Below, piece after piece: positions 53,680 through 64,000 of a stretch of 64,000 bases of DNA; position 1 is the stretch's first letter, and every line of letters starts with the position of its first letter. Under the pieces are notes generated by a model. The model had not been told where the DNA came from. It was given only the letters and a program-made list of their open reading frames with translations, and did not search any database. The translations under genes and the position numbers were made by a program. This stretch comes from Magnetococcales bacterium (GTDB lineage Bacteria; Pseudomonadota; Magnetococcia; Magnetococcales; UBA8363), in assembly GCA_015228925.1 (NCBI GenBank), contig JADGCQ010000004.1:19209-83208 (forward strand), in the 5' to 3' direction.

Positions 53680-54765
53680 ATGACCGACCTTACACAGCCA
53701 CATGACCACCTCCTGAAGGCCGTTCTCGCCGATCCCGAAACAGCGGGGACGCTGCTACGGGAGCGGTTACCCGGCGAGATTGCGGCACTGCTCGCGCCCG
53801 ATCCACCTGAACTGGTGGACGGCAGCTTTATCGACGACGAACTGCGGGAACACCTGACCGACCGTCTCTACCGGTCGCGGCTCAAGGAGGGAGGAGAAGC
53901 TTTTATCTACACCCTCCTGGAACACAAAAGCTGGCCCGACCGCAAGGCCGGCTGGCAGTTGCACCGCTATATAACCCGTATCCTGGAGCAGTGGGAACGG
54001 GAACACCCCGATTGGGAACACCTGCCCCCGATCATCGGGATGATAATCTATCACGGTGCCACCCCGTGGCGGATTCCAAACGAACTGCGTCCCTTAATGC
54101 CCAGCAACGATCTCCTGCACCCTTACTTACCCAACTTCCGTTTCGTGGTGGTAGACCTGGGACAGATCGAAAATGAGTCATTGTCCGGCAACCCGCGCCT
54201 ACGGGCAGGATTGCTGGCCTTGAAATTTGTCTTCCGCAAAAATGAGCAACAGGGTATCATGAGGTTGCTTGGGCTTTCGTTACGGAATGCCCCCGATTTG
54301 CTGTATCAGGTAATCTTGTATATTGCCGGAACTTACGAAAACGTCAATGAGGTGGTCGTCCGGGAACTGATCCGAACAACCCACCCCAAGGAGGAAGCCA
54401 AAATGATCTCCCAATTTGCACAAGAAATCCTCTCCGACAATCCTCCTGCCTGGGTCGTGGATTTTGTTCGGGGGGAAGTCAAAGTGATGTCCAAATTTGC
54501 ACAAGAAATCCTCTCCAAAAGTTATCCTACCCTGGTCATGGACTTGGCTCGACAGGAAGGAAAACAAGAAGGACAAAAAGAAGGACAAAAAAAAGGACAA
54601 AAAGAAGGGGCGGCTGCGATCCTGCTTCGCCAACTGCATCGCCGATTTGGCAAATGTTCGGACCTGATAGCCGCCAAAGTCAACGCCGCCGACACGGAAC
54701 TCCTTGAAATTTGGTCGGATCGCATCCTGGACGCCAAATCCGTGGAAGATGTCTTTTCTGAATAG
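53680..54765 (+). CDS. Rpn family PD-(D/E)XK protein (transposase_31 type)
   Basis: ATG at 53680 gives 361 aa. It begins TDLTQPHDHLLKAVLADPET, standard for Rpn proteins. The core YTLLEHKSWPDRKAGWQLHR includes the ExK pair, so the nuclease site looks intact. An internal 81-base tandem duplication gives two copies of FAQEILS. A Lys/Gln/Gly-rich run (KQEGQKEGQKKGQKEG) follows, then a DUF4351-like end (LLRQLHRRFGKCSDLIAAKV). Rpn proteins raise RecA-independent recombination in E. coli. Despite the old transposase label, no terminal repeats flank it. Confidence 0.88.
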   Translation: MTDLTQPHDHLLKAVLADPETAGTLLRERLPGEIAALLAPDPPELVDGSFIDDELREHLTDRLYRSRLKEGGEAFIYTLLEHKSWPDRKAGWQLHRYITRILEQWEREHPDWEHLPPIIGMIIYHGATPWRIPNELRPLMPSNDLLHPYLPNFRFVVVDLGQIENESLSGNPRLRAGLLALKFVFRKNEQQGIMRLLGLSLRNAPDLLYQVILYIAGTYENVNEVVVRELIRTTHPKEEAKMISQFAQEILSDNPPAWVVDFVRGEVKVMSKFAQEILSKSYPTLVMDLARQEGKQEGQKEGQKKGQKEGAAAILLRQLHRRFGKCSDLIAAKVNAADTELLEIWSDRILDAKSVEDVFSE

Positions 54766-54836
54766 ACACCCGAAAGATGGTGGCCAAAACTGCGTCCGAC
54801 AAAGGGGTGCCGTTGACCGTTTTGACGATACCACCA

Positions 54837-55169
54837 TTATTGCGCGTAATAACCACCGACTGCGGGTCGTGCCGACGTGGTGGCCACCACAAATGGCTGC
54901 GGACCTGCCGGGACCACCGCAACGGGGGCGGCCATGGGGGGCGGCGCGTAGGCGACCACCGGGTGGGGACGTAATCCCAAAACATAAAAGATCGGTACAG
55001 TCACCAACTGCGTGGTTGCAACCAACAGATCGGTAATGGCCATGGTCTCATGGACGGTCGCCAAAACCAAGTCGTTGGCCTGGGCGCGGGAAGAAAAACT
55101 CGTGGTCGTCGCGGCGATGATCCCAACCGCCGCAAATGCCGACACCAATCTCCTTGATGGATGTTTCAT
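54837..55169 (-). CDS. Small exported protein of unknown function
   Basis: The 110-aa product has a signal peptide (LVSAFAAVGIIAATTTSFSS, cut near RAQA). A hydrophobic middle (MAITDLLVATTQLVTVPIFY) precedes a Pro/Ala/Val-rich tail. TGGAG sits upstream of the ATG. The similar composition of small envelope proteins suggests a periplasmic or membrane-associated place. I recognise no family. Confidence 0.6.
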   Translation of the reverse strand: MKHPSRRLVSAFAAVGIIAATTTSFSSRAQANDLVLATVHETMAITDLLVATTQLVTVPIFYVLGLRPHPVVAYAPPPMAAPVAVVPAGPQPFVVATTSARPAVGGYYAQ

Positions 55170-55425
55170 AAGGCTCCACTCCCTGTCGGACGCTTGTGAA
55201 CAATAGCGAATTAAAATGAAGTTTCTTAACGAATCCCTACGTTTGAAGGATGCGATAAAACCTTATCGTCCGAATCAACAATCCCATCAAGAACTTTTTC
55301 TTTCCAAAATTTTAAAATAAACTGACCTTCGATCACACTGGCATTGATGGAGATGCCCATGTACCATACCGACTCGCCTTGGATATGACGCAACCATACG
55401 CCTCAAGGAAGTCCGCTCATCTTAA

Positions 55426-56820
<1,395 letters not shown>

Positions 56821-56881
56821 CGGTGCCGCTTGACGATGCCGTTTGCATTCATCGCGTTCGATCCTTTTTGGAGGATGGACC

Positions 56882-58570
56882 ATGTTGTCGCACTTGTTGG
56901 TTGAAAATATCGCCCTGATTCAACGTTTGGAGCTTTACCTGGAGCCAGGGCTGACCATTCTGACCGGCGAAACCGGGGCCGGGAAATCCATCATCATCGA
57001 TGCCTTATCCCTGGCTTTGGGAAGTCGGGCCGAACAGGGGCTACTCCGTTCCGGGACCGACAAGGGGATGGTGCATGCCCATTTTCATTTGCAGGATAAC
57101 CATCCCATCCGCGAATGGTTGCAACAAAAAGAAATTCCATGGTTGGATGACGGGTTGTTTTTACGACGGGTGTTGACAGACAAAGGGCGTAGCCGCGCCT
57201 TCATCAACGAAACCCCCGTCCCCCTGGCACTGCTGACCGAGGCTGGCAATTTAGTCGCCGAAATCCACGGTCAACACGATAACCAAAGCCTGCTGAATGC
57301 ACCACAGCAACGTCACCTGCTGGATACCTATGCCGGACATCGCAACCTATTGGAAGAGGTTGCCGCGCTGTATCGATCATGGCGATCCACCTGGGATGAA
57401 AAACAACGGCTTCTGGCCTTGACCGGAGATAACGGAACACAACAAGATTTTTTGACCTTCCAAATTCGGGAACTCCTGGAGGTCGCCCCCAAAGCGGGTG
57501 AAATGGCGGTGTTGGAAGGGCAATGTCAGCGTTTGCAACATGGGGCGCAGCTGGTCCAGGGGATCACCCAAGCCTTGGATGCCATTCAGGAGGCCCCCGG
57601 CTGTGCCACGGCCATGACCCACAGTGCCGCCTCTGGACTGGAGGCTTTGACCCGGATGGATCCTGAATTGGCCCCATTGGCAACCGCCATCCGTTCCCTG
57701 CACTATGAATTGGAAGATTGCGGGGTCCGATTGCGCCACTACCTCGACGCTCTCGAAACCGAACCGGAATTGTTGGAAACCCTGCAATCCCGACTCGACC
57801 GGATCTATCGGTTGTGCCGCAAGCATCAGGTGGAACCCGATGACCTGATGGATTTGACAACCCGGTTTCAAGGAGACCTGGATATTCTGGAACACGCGGG
57901 AGAGCGACGGGATCGGCTCGAAAAAGAATTGACTACGTTGCGTCGCCAGTATGATATTCAAACCAAACTCCTGAAACAATCGCGAGAAAAAGCGGCACAA
58001 AATCTTATGGTGGAGGTGGAATCTCAATTGGCCGATCTTCACATGGCCAAAACCCGTTTTGCCATCGATGTCCACCCCCTGACGGGAGATCCCAAGCCCG
58101 AAGGGATGGATGAAATTCACTTCATGGTCAGTGCCAATCCCCAGGAACCGTTGCGTCCCTTGAAACAGGTCGCATCGGGGGGAGAATTATCACGTATCAT
58201 GTTGGCCATCAAAACGGTTCTGACCGACAACCTGCCCGCCAATACGCTGGTCTTTGACGAAGTGGATGTGGGAATCGGGGGAAGAGTCGCCGCAAGCCTG
58301 GGTGAAAAGTTGGCCACAGTGGCAACCGGACGCCAAGTATTGACCATCACCCATCTCCCGCAAGTGGCCGCCTGGGGTCAGGCCCATCTGTGCATACGCA
58401 AAGAAATTCACCAGGATAAGGCCCATGTCAGCGTAGAACCCCTGAGCCATGCACAAAGAGTCGAAGAACTGGCCCGCATGTTGGCGGGGAATCGGATTAC
58501 ACCCGCAGCCCGGGAACACGCCCAGGATCTGCTCAACACCGCCGCACAAACAGCGATTGCTCCCGAATGA
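56882..58570 (+). CDS. recN: DNA repair protein RecN
   Basis: ATG at 56882 has GGAGG seven bases upstream. The 562-aa SMC-like ATPase has Walker A GETGAGKS near residue 28 and a central coiled coil. The C-terminal signature is VASGGELSRIMLAIKTVL with Walker B TLVFDEVDVGIGG. RecN helps hold and repair broken chromosome ends. I see no clear LexA box in the short gap upstream. Confidence 0.96.
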   Translation: MLSHLLVENIALIQRLELYLEPGLTILTGETGAGKSIIIDALSLALGSRAEQGLLRSGTDKGMVHAHFHLQDNHPIREWLQQKEIPWLDDGLFLRRVLTDKGRSRAFINETPVPLALLTEAGNLVAEIHGQHDNQSLLNAPQQRHLLDTYAGHRNLLEEVAALYRSWRSTWDEKQRLLALTGDNGTQQDFLTFQIRELLEVAPKAGEMAVLEGQCQRLQHGAQLVQGITQALDAIQEAPGCATAMTHSAASGLEALTRMDPELAPLATAIRSLHYELEDCGVRLRHYLDALETEPELLETLQSRLDRIYRLCRKHQVEPDDLMDLTTRFQGDLDILEHAGERRDRLEKELTTLRRQYDIQTKLLKQSREKAAQNLMVEVESQLADLHMAKTRFAIDVHPLTGDPKPEGMDEIHFMVSANPQEPLRPLKQVASGGELSRIMLAIKTVLTDNLPANTLVFDEVDVGIGGRVAASLGEKLATVATGRQVLTITHLPQVAAWGQAHLCIRKEIHQDKAHVSVEPLSHAQRVEELARMLAGNRITPAAREHAQDLLNTAAQTAIAPE

Positions 58571-58676
58571 ACGCAATGAATGTGTGGATCCTTTCGCTTT
58601 GGATTGAAAAAAAGCTAGAATACCGACCGTTGAAGGTGATGCAATTCTTGATGGCCATCCATGGAAGACCGACAGT

Positions 58677-59000
58677 ATGAGCGGGCCAAATGCTTCTGAT
58701 ACACTCCGTGATACGGATGCGACAACAACGTTTAAGTCGAAGACCCAAGAACCACCTTCGTACAAGGTGGTATTGCTTAACGATGATTTTACCCCGATGG
58801 ACTTTGTGGTTGACTTGATCATGACTTTCTTTCGTCAATCCTTGGAGGATGCCACCCGCATCATGTTAAACGTCCACTACGAAGGGCGTGGCGTTTGTGG
58901 TATTTATCCGCGTGAAATCGCTGAAACCAAGGTTTTTGAAGTCAACAACCATGCCCACCGTAGCGGTCATCCACTTAAATGCCTTATGGAACAGAACTAA
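58677..59000 (+). CDS. clpS: ClpS adaptor for ClpAP
   Basis: The 107-aa protein has a flexible N-terminal tail and the ClpS core: [19 protein letters not shown], binding-pocket residues in NDD and later [10 protein letters not shown]. It delivers N-degron substrates to ClpA, encoded 13 bases downstream, and is likely co-transcribed with it. Confidence 0.96.
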   Translation: MSGPNASDTLRDTDATTTFKSKTQEPPSYKVVLLNDDFTPMDFVVDLIMTFFRQSLEDATRIMLNVHYEGRGVCGIYPREIAETKVFEVNNHAHRSGHPLKCLMEQN

Positions 59001-59013
59001 AAGAAGTGGGAAT

Positions 59014-61281
59014 ATGATCAGCAAGTATCTGGAAATCTCTTTAAATAAGGCCATCCGTAGTGCCAAACAGCGACGGCACCAATACGCCACGGTGGAGCAT
59101 TTGCTGTTGGCCTTGATGGACAACCCCGAAGTTTCATCCCTCTTAAGCTTGTGCAGTTGCGATATTGGCCTCCTGGCCGAAGATTTGGAGGGACACCTGC
59201 AAACCCAGATACCAGCCGATGATACATCGGATTCCACCGTGGAAATCACCCCAACCATAGGGTTCCAACGGGTCATCCAACGGGCAGTCTACCAGGTTCA
59301 ATCCGCCGGAAAAAATCTGGTGACCGGGGCCTACGTCCTGGTGGCCATTTTCAGCGAAACAGAGTCCCATGCGGTTTATTTTCTTGAACGACAAAATATC
59401 AGCCGTCTGGATGTGCAAACGGCCATGTCCCATAGCCTGAACGATCTGGGAGACCATGAGTTTGTCAAAACACCAAACTCTGGGGACAACGATGGACGCC
59501 AGGGAAAACCAGAATCGACCGCCAACCCATTGGAACAGTTTACCATCAACCTGAATCTTGAAGCGTTGGAAAACCGTATCGACCCCTTGATTGGACGAAC
59601 GGTCGAGATGGAACGGACGCTTCAAATTCTTTGTCGTCGGAGAAAAAACAATCCGTTATTTGTCGGAGAATCCGGGGTCGGCAAGACACATCTTGCCGAG
59701 GGGTTGGCCTTGAAGATTGTACTGGATCAAGTCCCTGAACCGGTCAAAGGTGCGGTCGTTTACTCTTTGGATATGGGGTCATTGTTGGCGGGAACCAAAT
59801 TTCGTGGTGATTTTGAAGCACGCCTGAAAGGGGTTTTCAAGGGGTTGAAAGAAAAGCCGGGGGCCATCCTCTTCATTGACGAGATTCATACGGTCATTGG
59901 TGCGGGTTCCACCAGCGGCGGCACCATGGATGCGTCCAATCTTTTAAAACCACTTTTGGCGTCCGGGGAAATTCGGTGCATTGGGTCAACCACCTACGAA
60001 GAATATCGCAGCGTTTTTGAAAAAGATCGGGCATTGGCCCGTCGGTTTCAAAAAATTGATGTGGGTGAGCCATCCCTGGCGGAAACGGTGCTGATCCTCA
60101 AAGGTTTGAAGGGGCGTTACGAGGAGCATCACGGCATTCACTATACCGTGTCGGCCATCCAAGCGGCTGCCGAGTTGTCCAAAAAACATATTCATGATCG
60201 TCACCATCCCGATTCCGCCATCGATGTTTTGGACGAAGCGGGTGCTGCGGTACGCCTATGGACTCCGGGAAAACGGAAAAAGTCCATTGGCATCAAAGAT
60301 ATCGAAAACATCATCGCACGAATGGCCAAGATTCCACCACGTTCGGTATCCCATGATGACCGGGATATTTTGGCCCATCTGGAATCCAATTTAAAACTAT
60401 CCATCTTTGGCCAAGATGAGGCGGTTGGTCAAATTTGCAAGGCCATCAAGTTATCCCGATCGGGTTTGGCCAATCCAGAAAAACCCATTGGAAGTTTTCT
60501 GTTTACCGGTCCAACGGGTGTTGGCAAAACAGAACTTGCCCGGCAATTGGCGTTGGAAATGACCGTAGAGTTGATTCGGTTTGATATGAGTGAATATATG
60601 GAGCGGCATACGGTTTCACGACTGATCGGTGCCCCTCCAGGATATGTGGGATTTGAACAAGCGGGGCTGTTGACCGAGGCAGTCACCAAAAATCCGTATG
60701 CGGTATTGTTGTTGGATGAGATTGAAAAAGCCCATCCCGATGTTTTTAATATTTTATTGCAGGTGATGGACCATGGCAAGTTGACGGACAACAATGGTCG
60801 CAAGGCTGATTTTCGCAATGTGATTTTGATTATGACCACCAATGCGGGGGCGCATGATCTTACCCGGACAAGTCTTGGATTTGTCCATCAGGATCAGGTG
60901 GGTGATGAAATGAAGGAGATCAAGCGTATTTTTTCTCCTGAATTTCGCAATCGTTTGGATGCCATCATTTCTTTTGCCCCCCTAGATATAAAAACAATTT
61001 TGTATGTTGTGGACAAATTTTTATTCACTCTGGAGCGGGATCTGGAAAAGCAGAATATTCACCTTGAAGTGGAGGATGGGGCGCGGGAATGGTTGGCAGA
61101 GCATGGTCACGACCGGAGCAATGGGGCGCGTCCCATGGAGCGGTTGATCAAACAAAAGGTGCGACAAACGTTGGCCGACGATATTTTGTTTGGGCCGTTA
61201 CGGTCGGGTGGCAAGGTGGTTCTGACGTGTAACGATCAAAAAGAATTTGAGATCAAAACCCATCCCAACGTTCCATCATAA
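59014..61281 (+). CDS. clpA: ClpA, ATP-dependent Clp protease ATPase subunit
   Basis: The 755-aa protein has an N-domain ([20 protein letters not shown]). Two AAA+ modules follow: D1 with [14 protein letters not shown]2 with [13 protein letters not shown] and [20 protein letters not shown]. There is no long M-domain, which separates it from ClpB. It unfolds proteins for ClpP, whose gene is not in this window. The position after clpS is the standard order. Confidence 0.96.
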   Translation: MISKYLEISLNKAIRSAKQRRHQYATVEHLLLALMDNPEVSSLLSLCSCDIGLLAEDLEGHLQTQIPADDTSDSTVEITPTIGFQRVIQRAVYQVQSAGKNLVTGAYVLVAIFSETESHAVYFLERQNISRLDVQTAMSHSLNDLGDHEFVKTPNSGDNDGRQGKPESTANPLEQFTINLNLEALENRIDPLIGRTVEMERTLQILCRRRKNNPLFVGESGVGKTHLAEGLALKIVLDQVPEPVKGAVVYSLDMGSLLAGTKFRGDFEARLKGVFKGLKEKPGAILFIDEIHTVIGAGSTSGGTMDASNLLKPLLASGEIRCIGSTTYEEYRSVFEKDRALARRFQKIDVGEPSLAETVLILKGLKGRYEEHHGIHYTVSAIQAAAELSKKHIHDRHHPDSAIDVLDEAGAAVRLWTPGKRKKSIGIKDIENIIARMAKIPPRSVSHDDRDILAHLESNLKLSIFGQDEAVGQICKAIKLSRSGLANPEKPIGSFLFTGPTGVGKTELARQLALEMTVELIRFDMSEYMERHTVSRLIGAPPGYVGFEQAGLLTEAVTKNPYAVLLLDEIEKAHPDVFNILLQVMDHGKLTDNNGRKADFRNVILIMTTNAGAHDLTRTSLGFVHQDQVGDEMKEIKRIFSPEFRNRLDAIISFAPLDIKTILYVVDKFLFTLERDLEKQNIHLEVEDGAREWLAEHGHDRSNGARPMERLIKQKVRQTLADDILFGPLRSGGKVVLTCNDQKEFEIKTHPNVPS

Positions 61282-61332
61282 GATGACCGTTCACCCCATC
61301 GCATTTTATAGTCCGACCAGCGTTGGTTGGGT

Positions 61333-61854
61333 TCAGTCGCCGCGCCGCCTTTTGTCGGCGATAGGCATGCCCATTTCATCGGCCAATTTCCCGGCAGACA
61401 ACACATCCATCTTATTGAGAATTTTGGCGACGATCTTCTCAGGCATCACTTTCAATACCTTGACCGCTGTTTCCTGATCCAGCAACTTGATCCCCTCCGC
61501 CGCAGGACCCGGTTTCATGCTGGTGTATATTTTACCCAAGCGGGCAATATTGGCATCGTCGGATTGTTTTTCTTTCTCTAAATCGCTCCGAATGGCATCC
61601 CTGAGTTTCTCCAGGGCATCAACACGCGCCGCGATTTTCTCCTCAAGACGTTTAAGATCCTGCTCACGGATATCCAGTTTTCTGGTCTGTTCATCCAACT
61701 GCACCCGCCGCTGTTCAAGAGACTCCAAAAGATGGAGGGGATCCTGTATCACCCTGCCATCATCCGCTGCCCAACCCTGGACGCTTGACACCAGCGAAAA
61801 CACCAAACCCACAACCATCAATCCGGCCCATAGGCCATTGCCTTTTTGGATCAA
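61333..61854 (-). CDS. motE: MotE-like flagellar motor chaperone
   Basis: TTG at 61854, with GGAGG five bases upstream, gives 173 aa; an in-frame start at 61887 is less likely. An N-terminal helix (GLWAGLMVVGLVFSLVSSV) precedes a coiled coil (LDIREQDLKRLEEKIAARVD). The C-terminus is MgtE-N-like (AVKVLKVMPEKIVAKILNKM). This is the layout of MotE, which folds the stator protein MotC in rhizobia. It follows fliJ with a 30-base gap, supporting a flagellar job. Confidence 0.82.
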   Translation of the reverse strand: MIQKGNGLWAGLMVVGLVFSLVSSVQGWAADDGRVIQDPLHLLESLEQRRVQLDEQTRKLDIREQDLKRLEEKIAARVDALEKLRDAIRSDLEKEKQSDDANIARLGKIYTSMKPGPAAEGIKLLDQETAVKVLKVMPEKIVAKILNKMDVLSAGKLADEMGMPIADKRRRGD

Positions 61855-61883
61855 GGCTCCCTCCTGTAAACAGACCCCCATTG

Positions 61884-62315
61884 TCAAGGCCTCAGTTGCG
61901 ACACCCCCAAAATACCAATCATATCCAACTCTTTCATTTCCTTACGACGTTCGGCGGCTTTTTTGACTTGATCATCTTTTTGCGCCATTTTCTCAGCCTG
62001 CTGCACCAAGGTTCTGGCTCCATACCATACCTGCCGTGCCGCCTCCGCCTCAACCTGCAACTTGGATCGACGTTCCAACAACCGCACACGACGCCAAATC
62101 TGACCACGAAAAAAATCCTCATACATCCGTGGCGGAAGCACACAACCCGACGCCAGATTTTCTTTGGCCAACCGTTTCTCCGTTTCCGTTTCCCGATCCA
62201 GTCCCGATATTTCCTCCTGGGTTTTCTGGATACGCCCCAAAACCTCGGCCAACGCCGCAGCGGCAGCCTCCTCACGTATCTTTCGCAATTCGACCAGACG
62301 CCGGAAACGATTCAT
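61884..62315 (-). CDS. fliJ: FliJ-like flagellar export protein
   Basis: The 143-aa protein is almost entirely coiled coil and begins NRFRRLVELRKIREEAAAAA, typical of FliJ. FliJ acts with the FliI ATPase in flagellar type III export and escorts chaperones. Sequence conservation is low in this family, so the call rests on length, the start and its place before motE. The fliI gene is not adjacent; the divergent M48 gene lies upstream. Confidence 0.75.
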   Translation of the reverse strand: MNRFRRLVELRKIREEAAAAALAEVLGRIQKTQEEISGLDRETETEKRLAKENLASGCVLPPRMYEDFFRGQIWRRVRLLERRSKLQVEAEAARQVWYGARTLVQQAEKMAQKDDQVKKAAERRKEMKELDMIGILGVSQLRP

Positions 62316-62535
62316 AGCCCTCCTTGCGCGTTCATGCGCCCCTCATTCCCATGGAAAGATACTGCCATTTCATCATGAATGCTCGCAAAATTCCCAGCAA
62401 TCGGCGAAAATAAATCAGGTGGATGGACTTCCCCACGCAACTTGGTTTTGCCTGGACGTTAAACAGCAATAAACATGCCCAATCATCAACCAACCAACAC
62501 CCAACCGACCACACCCCCTCCAGGAGTTCTCGTCC

Positions 62536-63921
62536 GTGCAGATCTTACCCCCCCTCTGGCCTTTTCTCATTCTGACTTTTGCCATTTTTTTTGGGTCCGC
62601 ACCCCTCGCCATCGCTGGCGATACCGATCAAAAGGCACCGATCACCATCCTGGACAGTCCAGAACTTCTCGAACTTTTGGAAAACCTTGGGAAACCTTTG
62701 GTCAAAGCGGCGGGTCTTCCTGGTGAATCCGTTCAATTTCACGTCATCCTCAACAGCCAAGTCAATGCCATGGCCCTCCCCAACGGCAATCTTGTGTTCA
62801 ACAGTGCCTTGGTGGAACGGTGTGAATCTCCAGAAGAATTAGCCAGCGTCATGGCCCATGAAATTGCCCATTTGGCTGCCGGACATCACATGCGCCTTCA
62901 GAATGAAATGAAAGCGGTTTCCATCGAAAGTCTGGTCGCAACCGTCGCCGGTCTGGCCGCCGGAATCGCCGCCAATAACAGCAGTATTTCTCAAGCCGCC
63001 ATGATCGGAAGTCCTGCCGCAGCCCAATCGATGATGCTTGACTCCATGCGAGAAAAAGAGAGCCAAGCCGATCAACTCGCCATACACTATTTGGCCAAGT
63101 CCGGTTTTGATCCCAACAGCATGGTCCATTTTCTCAAACATCTTTTGGCGGAACAACGTAATGTCAGCATACCTGCCCCCTATCTTTTGACCCACCCACT
63201 AAGTACCGAACGGGTCATCGATGCAGAACGGTCCGCATCTGCGGTCATCCCGGTCAAATCCGCTCATCCAAACACCGATCCCATCGCCCTTGAACGGGTC
63301 CAGGCGATTATCTTCGCAGCAACCGAAACCGATCCCAGAAAAGCAGAACAACGCTTTCAAACCCATCTCAAGGGCAATCCCAACGACATCCCTGCCCGTT
63401 ATGGCCTGACACTTGTTTTACGTTATTCTGGGGAAACCAAAAAAGCCCATACTTTGATTGACGCCCTCCTCACCCAACAACCACACGATCCTTTCTTTTT
63501 GCGGGAAAAAGGGTTGATACTTCTTGACGAAGGGAAGCCGGGAGAAGCCGAACAGGTTTTCACTCAGGCTCTAGCCCAGAGACCCAACAATGCGGACCTT
63601 CATTATCGTCTCGCCGTCAGTTACACCGAAGGGGGCAAGCTTGAACAGGCAGCCCGGATACTGCGCAAACTCACTGTGGAAAAACCCACCCAACCCTTAT
63701 ATCAATACCAACTGGGGGTCGTGGAGGGTCAACGCCAACGGCTTGGCCATGCCCATCTGGCCATGGCGCGTTACTATGCCTTGCTCATGGATGAAAAAAT
63801 GGCCGTATTCCATTATAATGAGGCCACCAACAACTTTCCGCAATCAGAACGGGAACATGAAATTGCCCAGTCGGAACTCAAACGCTTCAAGGAAGAACAC
63901 CGAAAATCGCGCCTGAAATAA
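62536..63921 (+). CDS. M48-family periplasmic metalloprotease with TPRs (BepA-like)
   Basis: GTG at 62536, with AGGAG nine bases upstream, gives 461 aa with a signal peptide (FLILTFAIFFGSAPLAIA). The protease domain has HEIAHLAAGHH (zinc site) and the third ligand in REKESQAD. The C-terminal half carries TPRs (YGLTLVLRYSGETKKAHTLI, AEQVFTQALAQRPNNADLHY). E. coli BepA (YfgC) has this layout and clears misassembled outer-membrane proteins such as LptD. The same role is likely but not proved. Confidence 0.9.
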   Translation: MQILPPLWPFLILTFAIFFGSAPLAIAGDTDQKAPITILDSPELLELLENLGKPLVKAAGLPGESVQFHVILNSQVNAMALPNGNLVFNSALVERCESPEELASVMAHEIAHLAAGHHMRLQNEMKAVSIESLVATVAGLAAGIAANNSSISQAAMIGSPAAAQSMMLDSMREKESQADQLAIHYLAKSGFDPNSMVHFLKHLLAEQRNVSIPAPYLLTHPLSTERVIDAERSASAVIPVKSAHPNTDPIALERVQAIIFAATETDPRKAEQRFQTHLKGNPNDIPARYGLTLVLRYSGETKKAHTLIDALLTQQPHDPFFLREKGLILLDEGKPGEAEQVFTQALAQRPNNADLHYRLAVSYTEGGKLEQAARILRKLTVEKPTQPLYQYQLGVVEGQRQRLGHAHLAMARYYALLMDEKMAVFHYNEATNNFPQSEREHEIAQSELKRFKEEHRKSRLK

Positions 63922-63941
63922 AGGCCAAAAACGATTGATTG

Positions 63942-64000
63942 AAATTATTAAAAGAAAAAAGGGGTCTGGGGGATTGCCCCCAGGGTTTTGATTTTGTTTT
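63942..64000 (+). repeat. Dispersed G-rich repeat, copy cut by window end
   Basis: The bases from aattattaaaagaaaaaagg onward, with the ctggggga...ccccag hairpin and gggttttgattttg, match the left inner arm of the 5925-6249 element almost exactly. It starts 21 bases after the M48 gene stop. Outer terminal repeats are not seen before it, so it may be an independent family from the MITE ends. Confidence 0.75.

Overview
The window is 64 kb of a Gram-negative, motile, respiring proteobacterium of roughly 50% GC. It is gene-dense and operonic, with many ATGA/GTGA overlaps and frequent GTG or TTG starts behind good Shine-Dalgarno (SD) sequences. An MSHA-type pilus, c-di-GMP proteins, chemotaxis and flagellar parts, many c-type cytochromes, Rpn-type proteins and a G-rich dispersed intergenic repeat together look like Magnetococcales (Ca. 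Etaproteobacteria). This is an inference: there is no rRNA or magnetosome gene here to test it.

Layout. 0-6 kb: the tail of a sigma-54 activator, then a forward operon of a Sel1-repeat protein, a cytochrome c, two beta-propeller proteins and a heme-c diguanylate cyclase. 5.9-6.3 kb: a MITE-like inverted-repeat element. 6.4-9.1 kb: a small unknown gene and a membrane polyferredoxin. 9.3-26.3 kb: an MSHA-like pilus locus in two divergent halves (leftward mshM-mshL-mshN-mshE; rightward ATPase fusion-mshG-mshI-mshJ/K-like genes), followed by a leftward set of three minor prepilins, one with a long threonine linker. 26.5-30.8 kb: an ABC-2-like permease, a TPR-like protein, HigBA, a lone pilin and an Rpn-like protein. 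31-38.6 kb: a redox locus with two tri-heme cytochromes, an NHL lipoprotein, a heptaheme cytochrome, a cupredoxin, an ethylbenzene-dehydrogenase-like heme protein and two small membrane proteins. 38.8 kb: tRNA-Val. 39-50 kb: uracil-DNA glycosylase, TrkH/TrkA, an MFS transporter, a PilZ-GAF hybrid kinase, CysS and an ankyrin protein. 50-55 kb: a DUF1640-like protein, a NIT-domain chemoreceptor, a secreted phospholipase A2-like protein, an Rpn protein and a small exported protein. 55-64 kb: PurB, RecN, ClpS-ClpA, MotE/FliJ and an M48 protease.

How the parts fit. The pilus locus is linked in theme to c-di-GMP: both extension ATPases carry MshEN-type N-terminal modules, a diguanylate cyclase with an intact inhibitory site lies upstream, and a hybrid kinase begins with a PilZ-like domain. 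The cyclase senses through a periplasmic segment with a CxxCH heme site, so redox state may feed into pilus or surface behaviour. The redox locus looks like a periplasmic electron-transfer chain with no recognisable catalytic subunit in the window.

The best candidates for something undescribed are the ATPase fused to a GspL/PilM-like domain that recurs in the neighbouring MshI-like protein, the 31-38.6 kb redox locus, the cytochrome/propeller/heme-cyclase operon and the threonine-linker prepilin.
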